Notes under the pieces: model-generated
The model's input: the letters and a program-made list of their open reading frames with translations, nothing else
The model's database searches: none
What the model was told of the DNA's origin: nothing
In this document: piece by piece, positions 12,201-26,735 of the stretch
How the letters are laid out: the number at the start of each line of letters is the position of its first letter
How positions within the stretch are numbered: position 1 is the stretch's first letter
Translations under genes and position numbers: made by a program
Assembly: GCF_014805685.1 (NCBI RefSeq)
Contig: NC_060904.1
Coordinates: 17,383,811-17,447,810, forward strand
Origin: Silurus meridionalis
Lineage: Eukaryota > Chordata > Actinopteri > Siluriformes > Siluridae
Length of the DNA stretch: 64,000 nucleotides
Direction: 5' to 3'

Positions 12201-12775
12201 GAACGCAGCACAGCACATCAATATTGATGCAGTGGGCTTTAACTGGGTTTGGAGAAACTTTCTCCCACGTAAATATTGATTGGGCTGCAACATATTGGAG
12301 TCAGACCCTCTCATAAAGATTTTAGAGAGGGAAAAGCGGGGTTGTGTGTTTGTTTGGGTTTTTTTTGTTATTGAAATGCAGTGGAATTTTGTGCTTTACA
12401 TTTTATGGCAGAGGAGTTTCCTTTACTCAGGCCTCAGATGTCCTCTCCCTCTGTTTGCCATGGGATTGAGAAAGGTTTGAAATTCCCATGAGGAACGTCG
12501 AGCACAAGGAGAAGCGCGTGAGGCACGTCCTCATCTTGAAAAGTCGGCTTAGTCTGTCATCATTCAGTCTTGTGTTCCCTGGAACGTGAAATGGCTTTTG
12601 GTTAGAGGGAAAAAAACCTGGAAGTCTTTTCCACAAACAGCCTACTTTGGCTGCTGAGAAGACGGATGCTAACTTGGGCCAAACGGGTGTTTTCAGTAAA
12701 CAAGGATTTATGTTGAAAACATGGACATTGAAAAGCCTCAAACAGCCTGCATTCATTAGCCTGTAGCTCTGTTTA

Positions 12776-13015
12776 AGACTTGATTCTGATTGGTCAGAAG
12801 GTGTTGATACATTTTCTAGAACAGTAGCGGACAGTAGTGCAGCTCCACACTACAGGTTTGTGGTAATGTTCTTGTTCTAATGTGTTTTTGAATGGTAACA
12901 GCGTATTCACAGCAGACACACCACTTAAGCCAATTAAAAACGTGTGAATCTGTGATATGGTGAATATTTCTTTGAGGAGACATGCTGAAGAAATCTCTAG
13001 TGTCAAAGATATCTG
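12776..13015 (+). mobile_element. Dispersed repeat of the TTGATTCTGATTGGTCAGA family, copy 1
   Basis: It starts with CTTGATTCTGATTGGTCAGA, followed by a GTGTTGAT word, TTCTAGAACAG, a GGTAACAGC...ATTCACAG block and a CTCTAGTGTCA end. The same order of words occurs at 45094 (plus), the lead word recurs at 63806 (plus), and an inverted relative lies at 30585-30840. Probably a non-autonomous DNA element; no transposase seen. Confidence 0.55.
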
Positions 13016-13185
13016 GATATAAGTGTCTTCATCTGGAAAAAATGTGTTTACACTTTGTAGAATCTGTTTATAGATGCTGATGGGGGAACAACTGAATATA
13101 GCTGCTATAGTGTAAGTGACTACAGGAACTTACTTGTTTTTTGACAGTTTCATAGCATTAAATAAGGTTTAAAATGTGTTTGATC

Positions 13186-13187
13186 TA

Positions 13188-13224
<37 letters not shown>
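13186..13224. repeat. (CTGT)n microsatellite
   Basis: Nearly ten CTGT units. Confidence 0.95.
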
Positions 13225-15103
13225 GGACTAAACAAGAGAGCACTCAGCAGAAAGAAATTCCCCCGTCCCATCCCAGCTGGCTTTTTGACAGTCGGCCAGA
13301 AAAGTGGGACCCTTTATGGACAAATTGTGACCTCAATTCAATTTGTTTATTGATCTGAATGCCGCAGCATGGGGAGTTCAGTCAAGGTGCCTTGCCCTTG
13401 TGTCTAGCATTCACGTCTAAAACGCAACCGCCGAGAGGCATCTTTTTTATTCATCCACTTAGTATACAGAATGTCCTCCACCCTCCGAATCACGTTGCTC
13501 CATCCGCATCTCTTGGCAAATTGAAACCGTGTCATAACAGATTGAGGTGTCGGGGTTAAACAGGAGTGACTGTTTAGTCAGGGAGCAAATGCAGCAATCT
13601 GTTTGTCTGTGATAGTGGAGTCTGGGACTATTAATGCCAAGTATGAATGATTTATAGGCAGAGATAGTGGATTTGTCATTTCAGCCATGGCCTGGCACCT
13701 GCTCGGGTCTCCTTTAAACAATCCGAATGCACCTCGGTGAATAACCTGTATGTCAAGTTATAGATTCAGATTCCCATAAATGTTGATGGCACACGAGGTG
13801 AAAAGAAGATATGCGCTTGGCTATCAGGTGACATTTCAAACCCACACACACAGACTCGTTCACATACGGAACGCACCACATGTGGTTTATATTCATGGGG
13901 AGCTAACATATCGTGGCACGGGATGGAGTGGAGAGGTCACCGTGTCCGGTTGGGACTGACAGCTCTGAAATGAAGACATAAGTCATTTTTATAGAAGCTG
14001 CCCAAGAAGCCGAGCAGCATGATGAATAGTGGGGGAAGGACAGAAATTGGACATCTTTCTCTTTTCTTCTATCAGAAGAATAATACAAAACTTGGGGATT
14101 TTACATACAAACACTTATTTTTGGGGGATCTTTAATTAGAGGAGAATAAGTGAGGATAAAGAATGTACCCTACATTATAAATAAGCATATAAATATATAT
14201 TTCTGGAAGATTTACAAAAGTTTCTCTGACTTTCTTAATTGTGTATGTTGATTAAAGCCAACAATCAGTAATTTACCAATCATGTTTATACAGATTTTTC
14301 TATTAGCATAATCCACAAAACTAATTGAAATAAAATTGAAAAGAAGTTAAAAACATCAAAATGATAACTAAATATTGACTGTTACCAAAGCGTCTATATG
14401 ATAAATCTTCCACTAATGCAGCTTAGCCATTGTAGTAGCTACAGCAGACACACATTACCTCTATCTCCCTTTAGAGGGCGCAATTGTTTTTACTTATTAC
14501 AAATTTTTTATTGAACCAATTTTAAAAAATGTGAATGAAAATGTAATTGACATAAATTGGTTACCTGACAGCTTAGTCTGTCTATAATGTCCCAGTAAGT
14601 CTAAGTATACATTACTGAGTCTCATTATACACAAATGAACATTAAACTCAGACACAAACGCAGGATATGCTCCTAAAATAAATATGCAACACAGCATTAA
14701 CTCTATAGCTTCAAAGCCACCTTTTTTCCAACCATTAAAACTATCCATCACTTTTCTGAACTCTACACTACACCGCAAGTACACTGGTGTCTCATTAATG
14801 CTTTGCTGATTTTTACTGCCAGTAATCATCATGTAGTTCTGTTACATGCTGGACATTCTGTATTATCTCTGTATAATTGCATCTGTATATAACTGTAAAT
14901 TCACAACACATCCTAGATTATCTTATATAACTGTAGGCCATCTGTCTATTATATTGGTAGCATTGCTGTACGACCGCTATTTGCGCTTCTGCTAGATGCT
15001 AAGCAGCATTTGATTGCTATGTTCCTGTAATATGCAATGACAAAGTTATAAAATATTTGAACAAATCATTTCAGAAGGTGAACGAGGAATTTTGTTTCAA
15101 GGA
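13225..15103. other. Gene-free stretch downstream of nr2f5
   Basis: No exon recognised. About 13360-13760 is non-repetitive and of even composition; 14100-14900 is AT-rich. Confidence 0.45.
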
Positions 15104-15109
15104 TTTATT
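15104..15109 (-). terminator. Candidate poly(A) signal of nr2f5
   Basis: TTTATT on the plus strand reads AATAAA on the minus strand, about 930 bases after the nr2f5 stop codon. It would give a 3' UTR of roughly 0.95 kb. Others occur further left (for example near 14504), and only transcript ends can choose. Confidence 0.3.
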
Positions 15110-16040
15110 TTTTTGTCAAACCTAAAATACAGGAGAAAAAAAAAAAACTCTTATAGAAATAATCTGTGAACTAATATAACAGGTCATGCTTTCTTAGACC
15201 CCGTGGCTTCTAAATCCAAAAGGTTGCCTTTGAAAGCTGTAGTGCCATGTTAAAACAGTGACATACAGAAACATACTGCTAGAAGAATAATGAAATACTT
15301 GATGCTACATACAGCATGGTGCCCGGTCCCACAGAGCATATCATATGCCAAGGTCCTGTTTTTTTTTCCCTCTGATATACTATTCAGTGTTTTCCTTGAT
15401 GAAAAAATTAAGCACTATAGACTGACTTTACATGGCAACTACAGAAAGTCTATCTAGCTGTGCTGGATTTTTGGTGATAGCTGAAAAGAGCTTAGAGAAA
15501 AAAGGGAGGGTGCCTGGCTGGTTTCAAATACGAAGTGCCTCTTTCACATCTTCAAACTCCTTCAGAGACTCAAAATGACATTGAGACAAACCACAATAGA
15601 GTTTTTTTTATCGCCGTTTATATTTTGGCAGTGGCTTTAGCATATTCAGAGTCTTACTGGCCTCTTGTCTTTCAGACTGTAGTGTTAGCGCGGTTTCTCC
15701 ACTTAAACATACAGACCGTTTTTCCAAAAGCCCTGTTAAAGGCTCATTTTCCTCAAAATGTCCTGAAAAAAAAAACAAAACAAAAAAAACACCCCCACTT
15801 TGGTATCAGCTTTAATGGCTTCTGGCTTGTTTGAAAATCAGTGGACTGAAATGGACTTTGCCCTTCTCAGTCAAGGTGATGCAGTCATGTACTCAGTCAT
15901 GATGTCCGTAAACACTGTCGAGCAACTGCAGGAGAGATCTTGGCACAGGAGCGTCTCAAGAGTTCCGTTCCCGACCACAGAATGGCGAATTAGGTGCTGA
16001 TGGGTTCTACATGATGTGGCTTCAGGGGATGTGGATGGGG

Positions 16041-16357
16041 TCAAGGCCCGTTTTCGTTGTAGTGAAGCGAGAGGGGTCGGTCTCTCTGGACAGGCATGTA
16101 AGGCCAGTTGTAACTGGAGCCAGACAGCAGCATGTCCCTGAGCAGCGTCTCGATGGGTGTCTTGCCCACCAGGCGCACAAAGAAGAGCTGCTCGATCACG
16201 GGTGATGAGACGATGCGCAGCGAAGGCAGGCGAAGCAAGAGCCGCCCAAAACGGTTCGGCTGATTGGGGTACTGATTCCTTACATACTCCTCCAGGGCAC
16301 ATTGCGATTTTTCCTGGATGCTTTCCACATGAGCCACGTCTGACAAACCCATGGCAT
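16041..16357 (-). CDS. nr2f5: nr2f5 exon 4 (C-terminal LBD, AF-2, stop)
   Basis: Acceptor CTTCTTCCAG precedes the exon; the first two bases complete an Asp codon split with exon 3. It encodes residues 299-403 and ends with TGA at 16043-16041. It carries [11 protein letters not shown], the [20 protein letters not shown] stretch (helices 11-12, AF-2) and a tail ending HYNENGP. At 16202-16200 the codon is CCC (Pro351, context VSSPVIEQ), where other COUP-TFs I know have Ser. Confidence 0.95.
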
Positions 16358-19300
16358 CTGGAAGAAGGGAGAGATTGTGGTTAGATATATATTCAACACC
16401 ATGGGATTGAACAATTGAAGGAAATACTACTACTATTAGCAGGAAACAAACCAGAATTTATTCTTTAAAGAAGAAAAATTAGTCATTTACGACCATGAGG
16501 ACATGGATGGCTTTCATAAAGGCAAGGACGAATCTAAAATTTTTAAGATTCGGCTAAAAGGTTTGTATTTTCTTCGCTTTTTTTTTTGTTTAAAAAATGA
16601 TCTCAACCCATGCCCCTGATCTTCATTCTCTCAGAAAGCATAGACATTACTAATACGTTATCATGCTTCTGAGGAACAAAACATTAACTGCTTTATATTT
16701 CTGTGGGGGTTCAAAAAAATCCCCCTGCCTCTTACATGCTACATGAAGGGACACAACTGTCATGTCTGACCTTGTCACGTTAGGGCATATGAAGACATAA
16801 TCAGTCACTGTACCCAGGGTTTTGAGGGGACAGGATGATGCATCAGGGAATAATGTCAGCACTGACATGACTCGTGTGTGTGTGTGTGCAGTTTCCCATG
16901 AGGCTGCCTATATGGAAGTAGGTACTCTCTCATTCCCTTTGTGCTTCACAGTGAGAGGACGCATGGGGAAGCCCCCTACTGCTGCGAATCCAAGCAAAAA
17001 ACGATGAAGCACCAACGGCATTCGCCTCCAGTTGGGAGATTGGGGGCAATATGGACGGTTTGGAAAGCCCTCCGGAAAAGGAGGCAGTTATGTAGGTCAG
17101 ACTGCGTCGAACCCTCTCACTGTAACTCAGCATACATAATTCAGGCTCGCTGGTGGGAGAAAGGGGGTGGGGCAAGAGATTGCCCGGCTGGTTTCAATAA
17201 TAGATGGAAGCTTGAAGAAACAGGGGAAGCATTCGGGAGAGTGTGGGTCATATTTTAGGACTGTTTCTAGAGTTCAAAATAGCTGTAAAATGAGTAAAAT
17301 AAGGTGTGCACCAAACTTTGGCGGTTGTAAAGCATCACTTGTGACCTATCACACGGTACCCACAGGCCACATGAGCTGGGTTTGTGGGCCACGACTCTTG
17401 GATAGTGTTCCAAGCAACTCCATATGTTTTTCCAACCGCTGAAAAATAAACTGCAATTTATTTCAGAGCCAGTGTGTGTTTTTACGGCAGGGTTGTAAAA
17501 TTCAAGCGTGCTTCAATACTGTGTTTGCAGGAGCAGGGCTTGTTATCTAACTGTAAGACTTGACGTTTCAATCATCATCTAATTAGAAACCCAGTCCAGT
17601 GTTGTATTAGGTATGTTTGGGATGTTGTCTTCATCTATTATCCCCTCCAGATTCCTTACATTCTAGCAAGTGAACGTTAGCATCACACAAATTACTGAGA
17701 AGTGAAACTGTTTTTTTTGGTTTTTTATTGCTGTTTCTTGTTAAATGAGTATTAAATCCCACGCATAAAAATAAAAACACATCAACCTAAAAAACAACAG
17801 ATAAAAACTTGGAAACCACTGGGATTTTTTTTCCCCTATTTCTTCAAATGTGACAAAAAGGTTTGGAATGCAAGCTTATTTACAAAAAGATCATGGATGT
17901 AGCATTACCTCTTAAGGGTTGGATCGTGTTACTAATTGGCAGCAGATGATAAAACGCCTCAGCTCTGTACTAGAGGTGCAGATTGGGATTGGTTTTCCCA
18001 CAACACCCAAAATCAAAAATATTCTTGCGAGTTTGCAAGAATAACATGGAAGTTTTATTGGACACTGTGTACTGGTGTGTGTAATTATCATTCAAATTAC
18101 TTTATAAGGTTTGTTTATATACTGGTGAAATCGACTCATCACCAGGCTCAGATTACAGGTGGGAAGAAGGAGTAATAAGTGTCAGAGTGTGAGAGAGAAT
18201 TCCTTTAAGATTCCTTGGGTGGGAGTGGGATTGAAAAAACAATCCCACCCACACATCTCTACTCAGTGAAACAATATCTACAGTTATTTCAAGTAGTTAG
18301 AGTTGATTTTAATACAAAAGTCTAATATCAAGACAAATCTCAGCTTACAGTGACGTTGACCATCTGTTTCACCAAGCGAGTGCATTCTCTTTTATTAAAG
18401 CGTACATTTTTACGAGTGAACAATGAGAAAGATTTGATGGAACACTTTTTCATATTTTTAACATATATTTCCACATGCTCAATAACGTCTCTCCACCGAA
18501 GTTCTACTCGAGCGATTCGTGTAACAATGCATTATGCAGTGCACAGAAGTAAAATCAATCAGTTTATCCTGGAGCTGCTTCCTACCTGAAGTAAAGAGCA
18601 CAATGGACTTGAGACAGGAATACTCTGCTGTGTCCACCTGCAGGGCCTTGAGTTTCTCAACCTGCTCCTGGAATACACGGATATGGTCCATGAAGGCCAC
18701 CACGCGCTCAGCTGACATCGGGGAGGCGTGCAGCCCGGCGGCAGCCAGCAGTGGTGCCACGTGCAGGGGCATGGAACACTGTGCTGCATTCAGCACGAAC
18801 AGCTCGCTCCACGACATGCGCAATAACGCCACCTAGGATCCAACAGTGTCGTAATGAAGATCAGTAATGAGGATCAGAGCGTAAGAGCTCATTAATGCTA
18901 CTGATATAAACGAATCACGAACATTCACATCTCGGAATTTGCTTTTCGCACACTGCCTTCGATTTCAGGCGGATGGTTTTACTGGAGGAATTACAAAAAA
19001 TGTTGCTCATGCAATTGTTATCTATATTTGATCAGCCCAGAAAGTGCACCCATAATGCTTTTATCATATTTGCCTTGATTTCCAGTTCCCTGTACATGAC
19101 TGGTACATTTCCTCCCAAACCAATGCCTGAAAGGAGCACTATTAAATCAGCCTTATCCTTGGAAGAACATTGCAGCTAAATGCGTTCTGCATTAATTGAA
19201 TCAGCTAGTCATTTATTTTAGCATGATAACAAGGGCTCACTGGTCTCCAGGGGCTTTACCTGATCCATGAGCTGTAGGTCTGGAAAGAATGGGATGTTCT

Positions 19301-22300
19301 TGGCCCACTCTACAGCGCTGAAAAGTAGACGTGCTGCCAGCTCGCAAATGTTCTCGATACCCATCAGGTTGTTTGACTGCATGCACTGGGCGCCGTAGCG
19401 GGACGTGGGATATGGTTCTGCCCGCAGAAGCAGAGAGATGAAGCCAGATAGATATGGTTGTCCATTGTATGGGTCGTTTCCATTAGGCAGGTATTGGCCT
19501 GGACTGGTCTGAGAGCTGGACATGCGTCCTCGCTGGACGGCTGTGGACAAAACGAGAACACGTAAGCAATTTAAAAAATTTGAACGATGCTGAAAAAAGA
19601 AAAAAATGATCCCAAAGCATTCTCAAATGCATTTGTGTAAAATTTCTTCAATAACATAAATTAGGTTCAATACTGTAACTGAACCTCTGAGGTCAAATGC
19701 AATCCGAGCAAATCAGAAAGCATGGTTTTACGCTTTATTCTCACTGCTGTAATAAATAAGTGATGTGTTTACTAAAACTGTGCTGGAGGTTTGACTTCAT
19801 CTATATATATCTTCTATCTTCTGAAAGTCAATAAGCTCATTTATATTTTTGAACCGGTGACCTACTCAAATCGCACTGCTTGATAAATATCAGAAACATG
19901 GAACTGTTTGCCAAAATGCCAGTGTTTTGGCAACATTACTAGTTTGTGAGGCCTTAATAAAATGGTGGTTTAGTGTTTGTCGCATATCCGTGGAGTCCAG
20001 TAGAGAGAAGAATCCTTTGCTCTCCATCAGTGAGCAATGCGCGAATAGATACAGTTGAAGCGGAATGGTTTTTCACACCTCCCCTTGACAAATGGCTCAG
20101 CAGAGGCCAAGGGCCAAACAGAGGCCATTTTTGCCACCATGCCCCTCAAAGTCCATTTGGAAAACACCTGTTCAGCCATGCTGCTGTCTGACTAATAACT
20201 CCATCTACTGTTACATACGACGACCATGTGCACGGCAGAACAGACAGAGAGAGGTGTGTTAGGGATGGAAAGAAAAGCCAGGGTCTCCTGCGCTTAGAAT
20301 AGAACAGCTGTGTTACTCGAGGACTGTAAAGTATGACAAGGGTCATGACCTTCTCCTTAATCAACATGGATATTATCCTTAATCACGTTTTACTCTCAGA
20401 TATCATGAACTGCAATTGAGACCATGCTGTATCAAAACAAAAAACCCAACTTGGCTCACCAAATCCTCTTGCAGTCTATACTATATATTGTAGTCGTGTA
20501 CACTTATAGTCTATATTCAGAATCTACCAACTAGAAAAATGTTTTTTCACAAGGTTGTGTTGTGTCTGTTGTAATAAAGACATGGTCAGGATGTTATCAT
20601 TATATAACATATATAATATGTATATATAAATAAAAAATATATAGTAGCTTGAAACTGTAGACCACTAGCCCCTAACTCTAACCCTAATTCTAACCATAAC
20701 CCTATTTTTAACCCTAATGCTAAAAACTAAGGAAAACCTTCATACTGCCATTAGAAACTCTTGTCTACAGGTTTTAAAGTACTCAGCATAGTCTAGGAAG
20801 CAAAAGAACTAATAGAAATGACAATGATCCCAACTGACACACAAGCAATGAGTTCTGGTTGGTATCTGCAGTGAAACAACACCAACTAGACATCCCTAAA
20901 CCATGGCCTGTAGAGTTCCTTCTCTATGATCTAAGCAGAGTGAGGTGAATGGGATGGGGTATTGTGATAGGGCAAGAACCAGGGATAAGCAACCTGGGAT
21001 AAAACCGAGGAGCTAGAAAACTCTGGAGAGGGTTCAAGGAATCAGCATGGCACCATGGCCACCTCCCAGTGGATGGGGAAATCTTAAGAACTGAGCATAG
21101 CATCATAGAAGGATCTGGTGTTGGGGCAAAAACAGAACCAGAACTTCTCATGTTTGGATATTTTGGTGCAGGACTAAGATTTGCTGACAACAAACTATAA
21201 ACAAGCACAGAGAAATAATGACATGAAAAGGGACAATTAAATATATAAATCTAAAAAAAAATAATAAAAAAAAAGGTGTGTAATATATATGAGAAGTGAA
21301 ACAGATTAGAAATGAAAAACATGACTTTGGTTTATTACTACAGCTTATTTGAAAATAAAGGTCAACTATATATTTTGAGTAATACAAATAACGGTTTGGT
21401 AAACATCAGCATATCAACATGAAATGAAACTAGTAAGTCTACAATATATCAGTGTGCCTTTTTAGAGGGCAACAACCTTGCACTGTGTTTACAGCAGGGC
21501 TCTAGAATGTGGACCTTGGCTCAGAAAGAAAGTGGGGAATAGGTCAAAGGGTATGTGGAGGAAGAAAAGAGTGTAAGAAAAAGAGCCTGACTGAGAGAGA
21601 GAGAGAGAATGTAAAAGTAGCTGGACGTGATCCAGGATCAGCTGTGGGTGGCCAGTGGAACAAGGCTTTTGAGCAGAGAAAGACAGCTCTCACAAGGAAC
21701 TTGAGAGGAAGTGACGGCACTGAACTGACTTGATCCCTGTATGTTCCTTCCAACCGATTGAGGGGAAATCCAAAAATGGCATGGTAGCACACTGTTCTAG
21801 AGCTGGTCACACCATGAGGCTTGTCTTGACCCTGTTACTCTGGGGCTTAACACTATAGCAGATAATACTCTGAACAGATTATTTTACAAAACCTCTATCA
21901 GGTGACCTGAACCTTTCAAAATTCCTGTAAACATGATGTCATTCCTGCTACAAATTCTCCTTTGCCAGCCACTGAACAAAGACTACTGAGTCATAATAGT
22001 ACTGACCCTGAACACCAGCAGTGTTGACAGTTCACTATCACCCGATCCCTGACCTAACGCTTCATTCGACATCCACGTGGACAGTTAAAAAAAAGTAGGG
22101 AAAAGGATGACCTGGCCATGCTGAAAAAAAATCACCTACTTTTACCTCTGGGTGCAACATTATCTGTGTACTTAAAAGTGTGTTTGAAAACAAAAATACG
22201 CAAAAAAGTTCAGTCGCCTATGAAGAAGCCCGAGAAGAACCCTGTCGGAACTTCAAAAGTTGGTGAAACTGCCATTTGACATGTTAAATCTGTTATGACC

Positions 22301-23236
22301 TCTCTTTGCGCAACAGGAAAAGTCCTTCACACATCCCATAATAGCTCCAGTCACAAGGGTCAGATGAATTAATAAGGGAACATGCTAAACACATGGTGTG
22401 GAGTCGGGAAGAAATCTCTTGCTATACGTATCATAACAGCTGGATTTCTCCATCGTTCCAGCGCACAGTGTTTCTAGTCATGTATTATACATCAAAACTT
22501 GATATAGTACAGAATGTACCGATGTTCTCCAAGCCAATACAGTGAGGCAAAACAAGGCTCGAAGGGTTCATATAAATGTTATTGTCTAAAACAAGGGTGA
22601 AAAGGCAAACATATCAGAACAAACAATGCAGTTCTATCTGCCGAGCATACTTCAGCCCTGGAGGAACATTTAAAGAAACAGACCACACCAATGCCAAAGT
22701 AGAGCTGGGAGGAGTCAGTTATCATAATAACTTCATACAATTAGTTCTCCACTCTTCAAGCCTCGCAGGTCTTGTGATTATGGCTGGTATCCCTAAAGAG
22801 AGAACATCATTTCGACGCATTCTCCCTCGTGTGTGTTCGAAAGCCCATTAAACAAGACATTCGCTTTTTGTTTGTGCACGTAGAACACGCAGGATAAGAG
22901 TTGGCCAACTGCACAAGCAGCGAGGTGATATTTACCCAAACCCTGCTGTGACCCGTCACATTTGGACTTTGTCTTAAACCTGTCTAATATTAATGTTTAC
23001 CTTCCAGTGACCTATATTTCACCCTTTGTTACGGGTCACGGGACAAGGCCCCGGTATGCGTGCGCCTGCTGAGATTCCGGCAGCAGCATGCGGCGTGTGT
23101 GTGTGTGCATGCTGCCCAACGTCTTCGCTCTTATCCTAAGTGTTTGGGTCCATTTTCCTGGGATCTGAGGTCTGCACACTTTCACAGCATTTATGCTCAT
23201 GAGCTTTAATACGACAGAGATAATGAGTGAAACATC

Positions 23237-23296
<60 letters not shown>

Positions 23297-23400
23297 CGGC
23301 GTTCTCGTCATATCTATATCCATCCATATCGTGCCTTAAGAAAGGTCATGGCATATGCATGCAGGACATTCCAGCAAATGCACACACACACACACACACC

Positions 23401-23440
<40 letters not shown>

Positions 23441-24109
23441 TGTGCACATGCAACCTCTGTCAGTCGGCCACATTTGCTCTTTCTCCATTGCATGAGCTCT
23501 TTTGTCAGGCTGGAATGCCAATCATGTCAAGAGGAGCCTAAGGTGCGAAAACAGGTAGAGCAGTCGACCGGCTTGGCCTTGGGCCAGATGGGAAATTTGA
23601 GCTTTCGCAAAATCAGCCCTTTGACCTATTTTCACAAAATTCAAAACTGTTCAAACAAATGCACTTTGGATTTTGATCGCTTTGTCCAAAAGCCCCTGAT
23701 GTCAAAATACTAGCGGAAAATGGTGTTCCAGGAAAAAAAAAAAAAAGAGCCCGAACTGAGGGTCTTTGTAAAGCACAATGGAGACTGCGTCATTATTCGG
23801 CCTCATTCATCGATGGACACGTGACGCATCAGTAGGAGTAGTGAGTGGGATTTCTGAACACTCCACATCACAAAGACCTCAGTGAAATTAGCAGTTTCGG
23901 AAAGATTCATAAACAACACAATCATTCTGACTTGCTTATTCTCGAGGACGTCTCCTTATCAGACGAGACGTCCTTTTTCATACGCCATTAATCATATCTA
24001 TTGGTGTCAACACCTCCGTCTTCGGCTCAGGCAAGCAGTATTATTTACACATGTTAGGTTAGATTAGATAAATGAGGTTATAAATGAGGTTACAAATGAG
24101 GTTAAACCT

Positions 24110-24150
<41 letters not shown>

Positions 24151-24652
24151 GGGGAAAGGTTTTGGCTTGGTATAAATATAGTTATACTATTTTGGGTTAC
24201 ATTCTATTAATAAACATCACTTTAAAAAACACTAATTGAGCCATAATGAATCAGTATAATCCAGTAAAGCAATCCTGCATCATATCTACATGTACAAATG
24301 ATTTTCTTTATATGTGATTAAAGATCAGAAACCTATAGAAACTAAAACACGGCCCCGTACACCCCGAGGACACAATAGTGTGAGCATGTGCATGAAGTGT
24401 CACCAGGATAAAAATCAAAATTTGTCTTTACAGGATGGTTGAATTTGACTCACGAGTCACAGTAATGGTTTGTTTAATGGCGTCTACAACACAGTTACCA
24501 TAGTGCAGTAACCCAGAGCACATATCACTTAGTAGTGAATGGATACAAGGAGCTTCTCTATCTGTTTCTCATCGGGAAACGTTGCATAATTCAAAAGAGC
24601 GCTTCACTTATGTATGAACTCTAAGATAAAGTGAGAAGGATATGGTGTATCC

Positions 24653-24684
<32 letters not shown>

Positions 24685-24927
24685 TGTGTGGGTGGGTGGC
24701 TGGGCTTGTTCTTAAGGCATTTGTAAAGATCAAGTGTCTTCTCATAGAATGGAAAAAAAAAATTACATTCTAAAAGTCGGGTTTTTGGCTTTGAGAACAA
24801 ATTGAGCAAAACGACACAAAAATGTGTTTTTAGTAAGAATGGGTGAAAGATATGTTTTGGGTTTGGGTCTGAATCCTTTGGGTACAGTACCACACACAAT
24901 GAACTGATATCATGTGTATCATGTATG

Positions 24928-24984
<57 letters not shown>

Positions 24985-26697
24985 GCCTGAAGCCGAACAT
25001 AAAAAAACAATGAAAAGTTTCTGCTATCAGACTTCACATATTTCACAAATCATAAACTATAGACACGGTGTGAAATTGTTAGATTAATGACGGTAATGGA
25101 TATTTAGTAAATCATTTACTACATATCGCTCATGTTCAGTAGCTATACAGATTACACTTTAGATTATAGGTATGTGCATTAATTAAATTTGAAGCAATAT
25201 ATTTAATATTTTATTATGAATGTATTTATTTCTCCGTTATTTCCTCTACAGCTTGCTTAGCAAAATATTTAACTCCATTTAAAAACAATAAAGGCAACAA
25301 GACACATTACAGGTGCGAGGCGTGTTAATGGAAAGTCAAGATAAGCATTTAAGATTAAAAAAAAAAAAAGATCTGAACATTTGAGCACATCTGGGTCAGC
25401 TGTTCTTGCATATAAACTAAAAAAAAAAAGGTGAAAGGTCAATGAACAAATAAAGAGAAGTTTAAGATTTTCTGTAGTTATTAACCCCCTATGGCTGGAA
25501 ATACGCCTGACTCGGACAAAACAAATGGTTTTTGATGATGATGTGAATTCCACTTCCAGGAACTGAACGCACAACGTTCACAAATCTGCGTTCACGAGCA
25601 TGGAAGGAGGATTTATCATTTAAAAATAAAATTTTTAGGCAACATTTATGAAAAGTTTGAATGCAGCACTGTGAGTTTTCTCCAAACTGGGGATGAAGCC
25701 GTAGCTCTTTTAAATGTTTATTCTTTTACGCTGAATAATTACGGAATATATTTCCATATTCTGTACATTACAGCAAGAGATACGAATTGAGTTTGTATTT
25801 AATTCACTTTTGCATGTCGAATTCCACTGATTAGAATAAGTATAATGTGTTGTGCGTGTAACCTGCATGTTTCACGCTCTATTTTTCCCCAATTTTTATT
25901 TTTTTTGCTTTCGCCATGATAAACCAAATCATGTTTTTGATCCCAAGCTAATTGCATAATGCACTTTTTACTGATAAATTATACAGTACACTGGTTCTTT
26001 TTGCTGATAATTAATTGTGATGTTTAACAAATCATGTGTCTTTATAAGTCCACACTTGCTGAGTAAATGAAATATATCGAATAATCTCCTTAACCAGGAT
26101 GAGATGATTTTCCCAGATCGTGTCTTTAAAAAACATGGACATCACATCATATCAGCTGAGAAGTCAATCTAAAATTCCTATGAATCCAAAAAGTCAGCCA
26201 GCTTGTACCACACATGAGCAGTGATGTTTTTTTTTCTAAAATCAGTATGAATTATTAAGAAACTGAAATGTACCTGATGCTGTTATTCCAACTGAATCAT
26301 CTGCACTACACATAATACAATAAATGCTGAACGCTCAGCAGAGCAAAACACCATCATTAATGAGAAAACAAAAATAGATCTATGTATGAGGAAAACAACT
26401 TTAAAGTCTTGTCTATACGCAGTCAACACCTCTGTCTATAAAACACTGCTCCTCACCATCGTCTGCATGGCTGCTGGAGACGGAGATTTGACCCGACAGA
26501 CTCTTTTGGTGACATTTTACTCCACTTGATCAGCAAAGTGCTTTTTCTGTCCACTTAAACCCTACAGAGGTGCATTTCAGTGCACCAGATAGTAACCTGT
26601 GATAAGCTCTGGTGCACTTCTGCAGGATAAAAATGCGGCACATGTAGAATAAAACACTGTATACAATATATTAAAACAGTGTAAATATTTTTTTTAG

Positions 26698-26735
<38 letters not shown>

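Noticed and set aside
20664..20724. True interstitial telomere array
   Set aside because: Units are irregular and few; it fits simple decay or low complexity as well.
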